Of a stretch of DNA of 64,000 nt, positions 16,501 to 25,300 are shown piece by piece. A program made the position numbers and the translations under genes. The stretch comes from Desulfamplus magnetovallimortis (GTDB lineage: Bacteria; Desulfobacterota; Desulfobacteria; Desulfobacterales; Desulfobacteraceae). The stretch is taken from assembly GCF_900170035.1 (NCBI RefSeq), contig NZ_LT828556.1, positions 80,256-144,255 on the forward strand. Direction: 5' to 3'. Below the pieces are notes generated by a model. That model had not been told where the DNA came from. It did not search any database and was given only the letters and a program-made list of their open reading frames with translations. Position 1 is the first letter of the stretch, and the number at the start of each line of letters is the position of its first letter.

Positions 16501-18325
16501 GCTCTGTAACATGGTTGATCATGTTGTGACTGTCTCCCACAATGATACCCATGACCTTGTAAAAGCAGGTGTATCAAAGGATAAAATCACCATGATTCCA
16601 CATGGTGTTGATATTGAAAATTTTAACAAGGCTTCATGGAAAAGCGGGCTTTCCAGAGATAGTATAAGAAATCGTTTTGGAATTTTTCAGGATGATGTTG
16701 TTCTGATTTTTCATGGAATTTTCTGCTATGGCCCCAACAGTGAAGCAGCACAATTAATTGGAAGTCAGATTTTGCCTGAACTTAACCGAAGAGGGTATGC
16801 ACCTAAATGCCTTGCTGTTGGCAAATACCCTCCTGACAAGAGCAATCATCCTGATTTGATCTATACAGGTGTTGTGGAGCATGTGGCTCCTTATTTACTT
16901 GCAGCAGATATAGCTGTGGTACCCCTTCAGGATGGCGGTGGAACACGCATGAAAATTCTTGAATACTTTGCAGCAGGTCTGCCTGTTGTGGCAACACCTA
17001 AAGGTGCTGAAGGAATTTGCGTGACTCCAGGCAAAGAGATTATTATTGAACCTGATATGACTCTTTTTGTGGATGCTCTGGTTGAACTTATTCAAAATTC
17101 TGAAAAAAGATTTAAGACAGGTGAAGCAGGTCGTCTTTTTGTCCAGCAGATGGACTGGATGAAAATCGGAAAGCATTATGCCAATCTTTATGACAATATT
17201 CATGAGGCTTCAACCAATCCATCCGCTTCTTCGCAAATCACCCCTTCCGGAGTCTCACCAGAAAGCTCTTCTGATTACTCGCCAATCACCCCTTCCGGTG
17301 CCTCATCACCTACTGTTGCATCCACTTCTCTTTCTTTGGCCTCCGTGCTGTCCCCCCGTGCCTCATCACCTACTGTTTCATCCATAGGTAGTGAGTACAG
17401 GGAGCCCGTAGAAATGGACTACACAAAAGGGTATGAGTATGAGAGGCTCATTGAGGAGGAAAAAGCCCATTATTCAGAAATCGAGGTGACAGAACGTTTA
17501 ACAGAAGGTGGCAGACATGCCCATTCTGCATGGGAGTATTACTGGCAAAGGGTTGGAAGCCATATTCAGCAAAATGCAGGAGAGTATGCAGATGTTACAG
17601 GATATCTTGAAAAGATTGTTCCTCAAGAAAGACCTATAAGGATATTGAGCCTTGGAAGCGGTTACTGCGGTCAGGAGTTGATGCTTGCAAGGCAGTTTTC
17701 TAAGGAATATGAGATAACATGTGTGGATATTAATGAGGCATTGTTTGAAAAAGCACGTAAGGTTGCAGTTGAAGAAAATTTAAATATTGTATTTAAAAGC
17801 GGAGACCTGAATTTTCTGACAATAGAAAAATCCTCATATGATATGATTTACGCCCATGCTGTGCTGCATCATGTTATCAACCTTGAGATTCTGTATGATC
17901 AGATTGCATCTGGATTGACAAGCCAGGGCTTTTTTCATCTTGTTGAAGTTGTTGGAGAAAACAGACGTCTTTTATGGGAAGAAAACGAGAAATTTGTTAA
18001 TTCTCTTCTTGCTGTGTGTCCTGACGAGTTTATTTCAGGTCACAAGGTTAAGCCTGATGAAGAGGAAGAGGGTATGGAAGGAGTAAGGCAAGAGGAGATA
18101 CTATCTCTTTTGAAATCAAGATTTACTCCTGATTATGAGTACCTGCATGGTGCATTTATGAGGTTTGTGTGTCTTCATGAGGTGATCGGCAAAAGCCTTG
18201 AACCTGCTTCTGAAGATGCCCGAAAATACCTTGATTTTCTCATTGAATGTGATGAGAGTTGTGTTGGAAAAAAAATGCTCAGACCCCTTGAGGTGTGGGG
18301 TATTTACAGACCTATTTCTGTCTGA
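13535..18325 (+). CDS. Giant GT4-methyltransferase-GT4-methyltransferase protein
   Basis: The 1596-residue protein has four modules. Residues 1-390 are GT4-like (RVMIITHGLYPVPGYTVSG; LIEYLRCGLPVICND). At 485-690 is a methyltransferase (KTVLEIGADDAVV; DESFDLIIAIAAFEHV). At 815-1220 is a second GT4 (SIVEHNVEFQRIF; DGGGTRMKILEYFAAGLPVV). From 1365 is a second methyltransferase (ILSLGSGYCGQEL; YDMIYAHAVLHHV). Ser/Pro-rich degenerate-repeat linkers separate modules at about 720-815 and 1225-1290. GAGG lies 9 bases before the ATG, a good start. It probably adds and methylates sugars in a defined alternation, perhaps to build or cap the exported chain; this is inferred from the fusion. No membrane segment. 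Module order and the absent DxD in GT4s are normal for GT-B enzymes. Confidence 0.88.
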   Translation: MSEHEKSRVMIITHGLYPVPGYTVSGNGVRAWSLAVALADNNFDVIYSTPLDTVHPHTPRVEVTLAPFSDKNSLHGIIETHNPDVLIVGYWAYIHLIPLNVNVPIVMDLLAPWMLEASFQENGGMSFDPVDYLNALGRGDYFMCCTWRQKAFHTAWLFLSGVQGSHFPIDIVPISTLPDLPVRPDNRHISASDDTINRHISKPDIIKFIYGGVVWPWRSPQEWISQMLDILNRDKNGELKLITGNYPLAANADSEKIRLFNGNEYDDVLIQLDLLPYEEMEKVFLEADVGIELGSRNCERELSFSFRLIEYLRCGLPVICNDFLEVSDLVRKYDAGWVLDSSDPSAFEEVLKRILSGQEDILLKRKNAIALVQEKFNIFETVKPLVNFCRNPVKSEKNSMLNGLFPGSMTDSMTESDFSVEGKEGGGFIETCLFKAAGKNLKLNLFQLSDSLPVQPLPDLLKNEQEPFDYQQRAIDRFLEYADVSGKTVLEIGADDAVVMRKLSEKGMSLGLGVNNWYWHDKEHKTVKVADNIILSWGDIRSVPLEDESFDLIIAIAAFEHVRELDQALREMHRLLKPGGIIYSYYGPIWSCGVGHHLWFEREGVYYRFSELESTLPILENYEHLLMDREEMSIKLRKKWDQDAVDDFIYQIYDNDHINRYMYSDYAKLFNNSDFKVVAFEKADGMEIDPEVQRQLTLKYGPENDFTCGNLEVVLEKEIVSKKDAASEQDTPRSATVPHEFESSLSVCENSSSTIESSLPVSENTPSQSESNSPGTENLLSAQESLTSSQILDKISRGSRLLYRALVKRMLMPLISRRGKKNLAIITREDLFPVEHGAAAKIYHTARALSFEYDEVYLVTLDREKFYVFSNGEFHEELYPRLFRTLFYPTEEMMRKKIKAVGIPDDEAFLFFPLFDDNFKLRVLYVALQKSIEVYQAEFPFFMDACSWAHKIFGGKRSIVEHNVEFQRIFDNHRTSDAVKEWIKAYEVRLCNMVDHVVTVSHNDTHDLVKAGVSKDKITMIPHGVDIENFNKASWKSGLSRDSIRNRFGIFQDDVVLIFHGIFCYGPNSEAAQLIGSQILPELNRRGYAPKCLAVGKYPPDKSNHPDLIYTGVVEHVAPYLLAADIAVVPLQDGGGTRMKILEYFAAGLPVVATPKGAEGICVTPGKEIIIEPDMTLFVDALVELIQNSEKRFKTGEAGRLFVQQMDWMKIGKHYANLYDNIHEASTNPSASSQITPSGVSPESSSDYSPITPSGASSPTVASTSLSLASVLSPRASSPTVSSIGSEYREPVEMDYTKGYEYERLIEEEKAHYSEIEVTERLTEGGRHAHSAWEYYWQRVGSHIQQNAGEYADVTGYLEKIVPQERPIRILSLGSGYCGQELMLARQFSKEYEITCVDINEALFEKARKVAVEENLNIVFKSGDLNFLTIEKSSYDMIYAHAVLHHVINLEILYDQIASGLTSQGFFHLVEVVGENRRLLWEENEKFVNSLLAVCPDEFISGHKVKPDEEEEGMEGVRQEEILSLLKSRFTPDYEYLHGAFMRFVCLHEVIGKSLEPASEDARKYLDFLIECDESCVGKKMLRPLEVWGIYRPISV

Positions 18326-18434
18326 TAACCATGCCTGTTTGATAACCGTACCTGTTTGATAATCGTACCTGTTTGATAACCGTACCTGTTTGATAACCGT
18401 ACCTGTTTGATAACCATGCCTGTTTGATAACCGC
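18318..18434 (+). repeat. 17-bp tandem repeat grown from a gene end
   Basis: Seven copies with period 17 (CTGTTTGATAACCGTAC) start in the last codons and stop of the giant GT4 gene; its GTC TGA TAA is the first unit. The period is not a multiple of three, so copies after the stop cannot be coding in one frame. No promoter or terminator is apparent in it. Confidence 0.9.
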
Positions 18435-18548
18435 TCAAAAATGATATATAGCTTTCCAGAAAAGTATTTTATTTTTGGGTCAAAAAATATATTCAGATAA
18501 CAGGTAGTTAGACTTTGCCATTTTCAATTTAATTATCTGGAATACTTA

Positions 18549-18712
18549 TACCTATGACCTTATGAGCCTTGTCAATGCTGTCTGAATCAGGATGTCCAGG
18601 AAAACCAGGATTTACAGGATACAAATCTTGAGTATCCTGAAAATCCTGGTTATCCTGATTCAGACAAATGCAATAAATGCCAAAAAAATCAACAAGATGT
18701 CGTTTTTGAGTA
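18549..18712 (+). repeat. Palindromic element B, copy 2
   Basis: It contains CTGTCTGAATCAGGAT on the left, ATCCTGATTCAGACAAATG on the right, and the right terminal motif TGTCGTTTTTGAGT ending at 18712. The left part shares a GACCTTATGAGCCTTGT stretch with copies 3 and 4. It lies between the giant GT4 gene and the arylsulfotransferase-like gene; 18435-18548 shows no other feature. Confidence 0.8.
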
Positions 18713-18761
18713 ACCAAATTACCGGAAAAGATGGCCTTTGGAGTCACACTTTATATTAAAA

Positions 18762-20123
18762 ATGAATATTCGCAATATAGTAATAATTTTGAGCTTTTCA
18801 TGGCTTGTTTTTTGTGCAGCTTTTACTCTGGGAGTATATGTTTATTCAGCCAGAATATGGCCATATCCTGTAATTTCGGCTGTTGAAAATTTTATAACCG
18901 GTGATTCCGCAGAATCAACAACTGTGGTTGAAAAGCTTATGAATGATTTTGATTTCAAGCCCACAAGGCAGATTGTTCATAATACCAAGCTGTTTAAATC
19001 CCGCCATTACCATGAACTGACAGGGATTGGCCTCAGTGATAAGCGTAAAAAACCCCTTGTATATTTTTCCCCAGATGCACAACCTGGATACAGGGTTCTT
19101 TATGGTGTTTTTGATTTTAAGGCTGGGCTGCATGGAGCCATTCTTTTTGGCCCGGATGGAGAGGTAAAACATATATGGCATACAACCCAGGAAGGTGTTG
19201 AATGGAGTCACCAGCCGGACAGCAATGTTTATCCACATGGATTTGAAATTGACAGGGACGCCTCTATTATCACAGCGTATGACGCTGGAACATCCATGAC
19301 AAAATACGATCCATGCGGTAATGTTATCTGGAGAATCAAAGGTGGCTATCACCACTCAATATCCCTTGACGATCAGGGTACTCTATGGTCATGGGGAAAG
19401 GAGAATTCAGATAACCCCTATGGCCAGCATCTTGTGCAGATTGAGTCTGATACAGGCAATGTCCTGAGACAGTTTAACCTCTATCAGGTATATGAAGCAA
19501 ATCCTGATGTGGATATACTGGGTATTATGCAGGCAGATACACATGAGAAATCAACATGGCTTTTTGATCTCCCGGGAGATATGTGGCATATCAATGATAT
19601 TGAACCGCTTCCTGAAAAATTGAAGGAGTATTATCCCCAGTTTAATGCAGGAGACCTTCTTGTCAGCCTTCGCTCTCCAAACCTTATTTTTGTTCTTGAT
19701 CCTGACACATACAGGATTAAATGGTGGCGTCAGGGCCTTACAAGGCGTCAGCATGATCCTGACTTTAACGATCAGGGAACAATATCAATATTTAATAACA
19801 ACATGCATAGAGGTTTCTCAAGTATTGTTGATTTGAACCCCGTGACTTTTGAATCAAAAAAAGTTGTGGATGGAGAGAAGTACGGTTTTTATACATGGAT
19901 CAGGGGAAAGCACCAGCGTCTGCCTGATGGAGGATATATAATTACGTCAACCGAGCAGGGGAGGGTGTTTGAAGTGAATCACAAAGGTGAAGTGACATTT
20001 GAATTTGTTAATGCATACAGCAGCAATAATGAACAATTGCCTGTTTCTGAAGCCAGATTCCTGCCACTTGACTTTTTTACTGAATGGGATGTTAAAGGAT
20101 GGGAAAAATGCAACACAAAATAG
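18762..20123 (+). CDS. Membrane-anchored arylsulfotransferase-like protein
   Basis: From the ATG at 18762 the protein is 454 residues; a TTG at 18738 would add eight, and neither has an ideal ribosome site. One N-terminal transmembrane anchor (IVIILSFSWLVFCAAFTLGV) puts the rest outside the inner membrane. The body is a repeated beta-propeller pattern with VYPHGFEID, HHSISLDDQGTLW, DMWHINDIEPLP and QRLPDGGYIITSTEQGRVFEV, which matches the Arylsulfotrans_2 group. Such proteins are related to PAPS-independent aryl sulfotransferases, but activity is proven for few. The two following genes, a small membrane protein and a PAPS-type sulfotransferase, suggest a sulfation cassette. The actual reaction is inferred. 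Confidence 0.75.
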   Translation: MNIRNIVIILSFSWLVFCAAFTLGVYVYSARIWPYPVISAVENFITGDSAESTTVVEKLMNDFDFKPTRQIVHNTKLFKSRHYHELTGIGLSDKRKKPLVYFSPDAQPGYRVLYGVFDFKAGLHGAILFGPDGEVKHIWHTTQEGVEWSHQPDSNVYPHGFEIDRDASIITAYDAGTSMTKYDPCGNVIWRIKGGYHHSISLDDQGTLWSWGKENSDNPYGQHLVQIESDTGNVLRQFNLYQVYEANPDVDILGIMQADTHEKSTWLFDLPGDMWHINDIEPLPEKLKEYYPQFNAGDLLVSLRSPNLIFVLDPDTYRIKWWRQGLTRRQHDPDFNDQGTISIFNNNMHRGFSSIVDLNPVTFESKKVVDGEKYGFYTWIRGKHQRLPDGGYIITSTEQGRVFEVNHKGEVTFEFVNAYSSNNEQLPVSEARFLPLDFFTEWDVKGWEKCNTK

Positions 20124-20359
20124 TTTCAATTTTAATCTGTTCAGCTTTTTCTATGTTTACTCTTGTTGTAATTACAGTTGCCAATGCTTATGCCTATGTG
20201 GGGCCAGGGCTTGGGCTTGGGGCATTGGGGGCTGTTCTCGGTGTAATTTTTTCAATCTTTCTGGCGATTTTTGCCCTATTCTGGTATCCGATTAAAAGGT
20301 TTATTAAAAAATTCAGAAATGCTGAATCCGATCAAAAGGCTGATCAAAAAAACAGTTAA
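20099..20359 (+). CDS. Small membrane protein with glycine-rich helix
   Basis: The 86-residue protein overlaps the end of the arylsulfotransferase-like gene by 25 bases, so they are coupled. It has an N-terminal hydrophobic segment (about residues 8-30, signal-like, ending ANAYA). Then comes AYVGPGLGLGALGAVLG and a second membrane helix ending in YPIKRFIKKF, with a charged C-terminal tail. The glycine-spaced helix suggests packing in a membrane complex. I do not know a function. Position between two sulfation-type genes suggests it supports them. An alternative start at the Met three codons in is possible. Confidence 0.7.
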   Translation: MGKMQHKIVSILICSAFSMFTLVVITVANAYAYVGPGLGLGALGAVLGVIFSIFLAIFALFWYPIKRFIKKFRNAESDQKADQKNS

Positions 20360-20437
20360 AAGGGAACCTTGAATCTTCTCACCTGCCTTAAAGCCTATCG
20401 ACGTTGATAAAAACAACAGTTAAAAAGGAACACATGG

Positions 20438-20542
20438 ATGAGTACCCTGATTTCTGATAATGACTCTTTTTTTATCCATCTTCTGACCATTGCACCAGGT
20501 GTAATTGTCTGTGTAGAACTTTTTTTGTTTTACCCTTCATGA
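20438..20542 (+). CDS. 34-codon frame, probably the frameshifted N-terminus of the sulfotransferase
   Basis: Starting at an ATG with AAAGGA about 9 bases upstream, this frame encodes a hydrophobic helix (FFIHLLTIAPGVIVCVELF). It stops at a TGA overlapping the next ATG. One extra T in the T7 run at 20520-20526 would join it in frame to the sulfotransferase, giving ELFFVLPFMKQLRRLAYD, a smooth helix-then-basic-loop junction. Alternatively it is a real small protein coupled by the ATGA overlap. The good ribosome site here, and none at 20539, favours the joined reading. Confidence 0.5.
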   Translation: MSTLISDNDSFFIHLLTIAPGVIVCVELFLFYPS

Positions 20543-22317
20543 AGCAACTCAGGCGCCTCGCTTATGATACATCAAAGGTGATGCATGTACTTTCATCTTC
20601 AAAAATTTCAGATCACTGGAAAGAGAAGGTGTTGCCAAGATATGCAGGGAGTATTTTTACATCCAGCCTTTTTCTGATGCTTTTTCTGATTCTGATTCTG
20701 TTTTCATTTGCAGTTGTCTATACCTTGATCTTTACGTTTATTAATGGGCACTCATTATTTCCTTTTGTTAATGGAGAACTTTCCATTGCAATAAAGAGTA
20801 TAGCTCTTTGGTCAACACAGATATATGCCTTTGCTTTCGGGATAATTTATGCAGTTGCAAGAGGACGTTTGTCATACAGGAGGAAAAATCAGCCAGCACA
20901 GGAGAATAATACTTCATCCGGCAGACTTGGCTTGTCTTCTGAAAATTTTGCAAAAAAGGGAGAAAGCTACTCTTTTTTTTCAAAATGGTTCCATTATATA
21001 GCCTTGAACAGCAGTGCCATAAGGGAAGTGGCATTTGACATTGACTGTCTTGTTTCAGGATTTAAAGACAAAGCTGAACCTTCAACATCGTTTGATTGCC
21101 ATGCTGCCTCTAATGGCTCTTCTGTTTTTGCATCTTCAAGCGACTTTCCCGCTGTTGCATCTTCAAGTGACTCTCCTGCTGTTGCATCTTCAAGTGACTC
21201 TCCTGCTGTTGCATCTTCAAGTGACTCTCCCGCTGTTGCATCTTCAAGCGACTTTCCCGCTGTTGCATCTTCAAGCGACTTTCCCGCTGTTGCATCTTCA
21301 AGCGACTTTCCCGCTGTTGCATCTTCAAGTGACTTTCCCGCTGTTGCATCTTCAAGTGACTTTCCTGTTGTTGTATCTTCAGGTGACTCTCCTGTTTTTG
21401 TGACCGGCCTTGCACGTTCCGGCACTACTATTCTTCTTGAGGCTCTATATTCAACAGGAGATTTTGCCACATTGACCTATCGGGATATGCCTTTTGTTAC
21501 AGCTCCTTTTCTATGGAGAAAGATCTCAAAGGGTCATGCAGTAAAAGGTGATTTAAAAGAAAGGGCACATAAAGACCGTCTTCTGGTCAATTACGACAGC
21601 CCCGAGGCATTTGAAGAGGTTTTCTGGAAAACTGTGTCAAGCGATGGATATATATCAGCAGATTCTCTTGGTATCCATAATGAAGATTCCGAGTGTATAG
21701 TAAAATATCGAAAATTTGTTCATAATATTATAAAAAGTTGGCAACTGTTAGATAAACCATCTTCTTTCCGTTATCTTGCAAAAAACAACAATAATCTTCT
21801 GAGAATCAAAATGCTTAAAAAAGCATTTCCGGCTGGTCTGATTGTGGTGCCTTTCAGAAACCCACTTGATCATGCAGCGTCTTTGCTTCGGCAGCACAGC
21901 CATTTTGTAGAACTTCATGCAAAGGACAAATTTGCCTTGCAGTACATGAACTGGCTTGGTCACCATGAGTTTGGTTTGAATATGAAGCCATTTTGCTTCT
22001 CTTCTGGTACTCTTCCGGAAAACAGGGAAGAGACTGAAAATATTTCATACTGGCTGCGATACTGGCTATCTGTATATGGATATCTTGTCACCCGGCATGG
22101 AGAAGATGTGTTTTTCTTTGATTATGACGCCTTTTGTGAAAATCCTTCAGAGAGTCTGGAATTTTTGAGCAAAGCGCTTAAAATTGACAAGGAAAAGCTT
22201 AGCTCCTTTGAAGATAGCGTGAAAACGGCAATTAATTATGGGAGACTTGATGATTCTTCTGTTTCTTTTGAGGTTCGTCAATTGCACGACCAATTGAAAG
22301 CAATGGCTTTGAACTGA
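20539..22317 (+). CDS. Membrane-anchored PAPS-type sulfotransferase with repeat linker
   Basis: The 592-residue protein begins with two membrane segments (about residues 35-65 and 80-110). Then comes a soluble stretch and a nine-residue repeat SSSDFPAVA (about 197-288). A sulfotransferase domain follows with the 5'-phosphosulfate loop PVFVTGLARSGTT (about 285-297) and a 3'-phosphate site VPFRNPLDHAASLLRQH. It should transfer sulfate from PAPS to a sugar hydroxyl on the cytoplasmic side of the inner membrane. The repeat abuts the P-loop strand and looks derived from it (DSPVFVTG against SDSPAVASS). The N-terminus may be longer (see 20438-20542). Confidence 0.85.
   Translation: MKQLRRLAYDTSKVMHVLSSSKISDHWKEKVLPRYAGSIFTSSLFLMLFLILILFSFAVVYTLIFTFINGHSLFPFVNGELSIAIKSIALWSTQIYAFAFGIIYAVARGRLSYRRKNQPAQENNTSSGRLGLSSENFAKKGESYSFFSKWFHYIALNSSAIREVAFDIDCLVSGFKDKAEPSTSFDCHAASNGSSVFASSSDFPAVASSSDSPAVASSSDSPAVASSSDSPAVASSSDFPAVASSSDFPAVASSSDFPAVASSSDFPAVASSSDFPVVVSSGDSPVFVTGLARSGTTILLEALYSTGDFATLTYRDMPFVTAPFLWRKISKGHAVKGDLKERAHKDRLLVNYDSPEAFEEVFWKTVSSDGYISADSLGIHNEDSECIVKYRKFVHNIIKSWQLLDKPSSFRYLAKNNNNLLRIKMLKKAFPAGLIVVPFRNPLDHAASLLRQHSHFVELHAKDKFALQYMNWLGHHEFGLNMKPFCFSSGTLPENREETENISYWLRYWLSVYGYLVTRHGEDVFFFDYDAFCENPSESLEFLSKALKIDKEKLSSFEDSVKTAINYGRLDDSSVSFEVRQLHDQLKAMALN
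21128..21402 (+). repeat. In-frame 27-bp tandem repeat (SSSDFPAVA) before the sulfotransferase P-loop
   Basis: About ten 27-bp units encode nine-residue repeats alternating SDSPAVASS and SDFPAVASS. The frame is preserved throughout, and the last unit merges into the P-loop strand of the enzyme. All frames on both strands are open here, which creates spurious reading frames. Confidence 0.9.
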
Positions 22318-22346
22318 TGAACAGCTTTTTTAATTAAGGTGTAATT

Positions 22347-25300
22347 TTGAAAAAAAACGGAATGATCACTGAAGATGAACTGATTCCCTATAACCTGTCA
22401 AATATGCCGGAAGGCCCTTATCTTGTTTTTGCCCCACATCCTGATGATGAAACCCTGGGAATGGGGGGCATGATTGCCCTTGCAACCGGTAAAGGGATAG
22501 CTGTTCATGTGGTTTTCATGACCAATGGTGATATGGGGGGTAACCCTGATATCAGAAAACTGGAGACCAGACGGGCAGCAGAGGTGCTTGGTATTTCCAG
22601 GATATTCTATCTGGGCTTACGGGACAGGGAACTTACATATGAACAATTGCCACACTCCATGCTGGAAACGATTTTTGATGAGCTGAATCCATCAGTTGTC
22701 TTTTTACCTTCATTTCAGGAGATTCATCCGGATCACAGGGCAACTACCCATAAAATCCTCCAATTTATGGATTATAAATCCTTCAACTTATCATGCAGGG
22801 AACACACTGATTTTTACTATAAACTGTGGTTTTACGAAATCAACCGTCAGGGTGAGGTAAATGCTCTTGTGGATATCTCATCTGTCATGGAAATCAAGGA
22901 GCATGCCATTGAGTGCTATGCCAGTCAGCTTGAAATGCTGGATTACAAAACACAGTGCCTCTGCCTTGATTATGCCAGAAGTATTACCCTTGGGGAAAAG
23001 ATATCCTATGTTGAGGGTTTCTGGGTTCATGACCCTGAGTGCGGGATATCACCTGAACAACTTTATATTGATCAAATTCAGCAATACTTTCCTTTAAAAG
23101 CACCTGCTTTGTGTCATCAAGAGGTCTTTGTTCACAGTTCTGCTGATAAAACTATTGATCAAACCACTGATAAAACCTTTGATAAAACTGTTGAGAAAAA
23201 ATATTTTCGTTCCCTGAATGAGAGAATAAAGCATCAGTCCATGACACTGTCAAGATATGTCAAACTGGCGGCTTCTCTATCGGATGTTGTAAATAAAGGA
23301 AAGGCACTTGCCACAACTCTTGGGGAAGAAAATGCCCATCTCAAAAAACTTGTGGACGAGATGCAGGAGCAGCTTGCGACATTTTCCAAAGCAAAGAGCC
23401 ACAGGATGGCATCTGCCTACATTAAATTGGCAATGGGTTTTCGCAGCATGTCCAGGTCCTTGTTTTTGAAAAACAAACATTTACGCTCTTATAATGAACA
23501 AGCCCGCTCTTCAGGAGAAATCGACAATTGTGCCAAAAAGACTAAAGCTTGTAGAAAGATGCTTTCAGATGAGGGGAAATACCCTGTTGTAATGCTCTTT
23601 TCAGTTAATGAGCTCCAGGAAAATCTGACTGAACTGGATATTCATCGGGAGAGATTTGCCCACGGCATGACTTATGCTGAGCCTCTTCATTCAGGAAGGG
23701 ATGTTTTATTTGTTCTCAATGTTGATATAGATGACCTTGCCTCTGTTCAACTTTTTATGACTTCCTTTGAGTGTATCAATCCAGGTCTTCTTGTGCTGGA
23801 ACTCTATTCAGATGAGCTTTGTTCAGATAAAAATGGTACACTCCCTTTGCGAAGTTCAACTGTGGCGGCTCCAATGCTGCTTGATAATGCCTTTGTCTCA
23901 TTTTGCTTTGAACCTGTGGCTGACTCCAAAGACCGTACCTTTTATGCAAAACTTTCATTGAAAAACGGTGCAGAAGGCTCTCCTGTGGGGTTATGGACCC
24001 GACCTTCTCCATATTTTAATCATAATGCTGTTGATGCATATCATGAATGGATAAAAAAAAACGAGAACCATGATGAAGAGCCGGATTCTTCTGATGCTTC
24101 AGGCAGCATGGATGCAGTAGTCACCATTATTATTCCGGTTATATCCATGCAGAAAGAAATTTTATTGCAGGATGCTCTATCCCTGCAGGAAGAGAGTAAG
24201 ACCAAAGAAGGGGGCACTTTGAAAATTGCCATGCTTCAGGAGTCATTTGCATCTGTGTTTGCCCAGTCAATCAATAATTGGGAGATATTAGTTCCTGTTG
24301 TCGGCTCTTCCGGCAAAGAGATAGAGCAAAAAATGAGGGAAATCTTTGACAGAATTGATGAACATTATCAAAGTGATAAGGTCATTTTTGTGGAATGTAA
24401 CGACAATAGCGACGTTGCAACCCAACTGAACCTTGCATTGGAGAGATCATGCAGTCTATTTTTTATGTTTCTTCATCCTTTTGATACTCTCTCTTCTGAT
24501 GCTCTGCAAAAATGCACCAAAAACCTTATTCATAATGCCGATGCAGATATCATGTACAGTGATGAAGACAGGATAAACCAGACAGGATTAAGGTTTGCTC
24601 CTATGTTCAAGCCACAGTGGTCACCTGATCTTTTAGTGGGCTTTCCTTATTATCCTGGCGGATTAACTTTTTTTCGGAAATCCCTTTTTAAAAAAACAGG
24701 AGTCTTCACTGACCTGTCCGGCTTGCATCAGGCTTTAGGGTTTTGTTTTCAAGCTTTTGAATATGATTTAACCCTGAGACTTTCTGAAATAACAGATAGA
24801 ATTGTTCATATTCCAGAGGTGCTCTACCATCGAAGGGATTGTGAATTATGTGACTTGTCAAGTGGAGCTTTTTATTGGAAAAGTTCTGCCATAAAAGCTG
24901 TTGAAGCTGCCCTTGAAAGAAGGGGAAACAGAAGCACAATAAAAAGTGGTCTTACAGAGAACTCCTTTCATGTTGGCTTTCCGGTCAAGCCTGGAACTAT
25001 GGTTTCCATTATTATCCCTTTCAGGGATTGCTCTGAGCTTCTTGAGACTGCTGTGAAAAGTATTCTTGATAAAACAATCTATCCTGATTACGAGATAATC
25101 TGCATAAATAACGGAAGCGTAAAGCCTTGCACCCATGAACTTATTGATAGATTAAAGGAAATACCCTTTGTTAAGGTAATTGACGATGATACCCCGTTTA
25201 ACTATTCAGCCCTGAATAACAGAGCAGTGTCACATGCAGAGGGGGAAGTTCTGCTGTTTTTGAATTCAGATGTTGAAGTTATCTCCGAAAACTGGCTTGA

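Noticed and set aside
20994-21470. Antisense frames with GKSLEDAT or MQQRESRLK repeats, and a second plus frame of LLHLQ repeats
   Set aside because: They are shadows of the 27-bp repeat in the sulfotransferase gene, which has clear domains on both sides.
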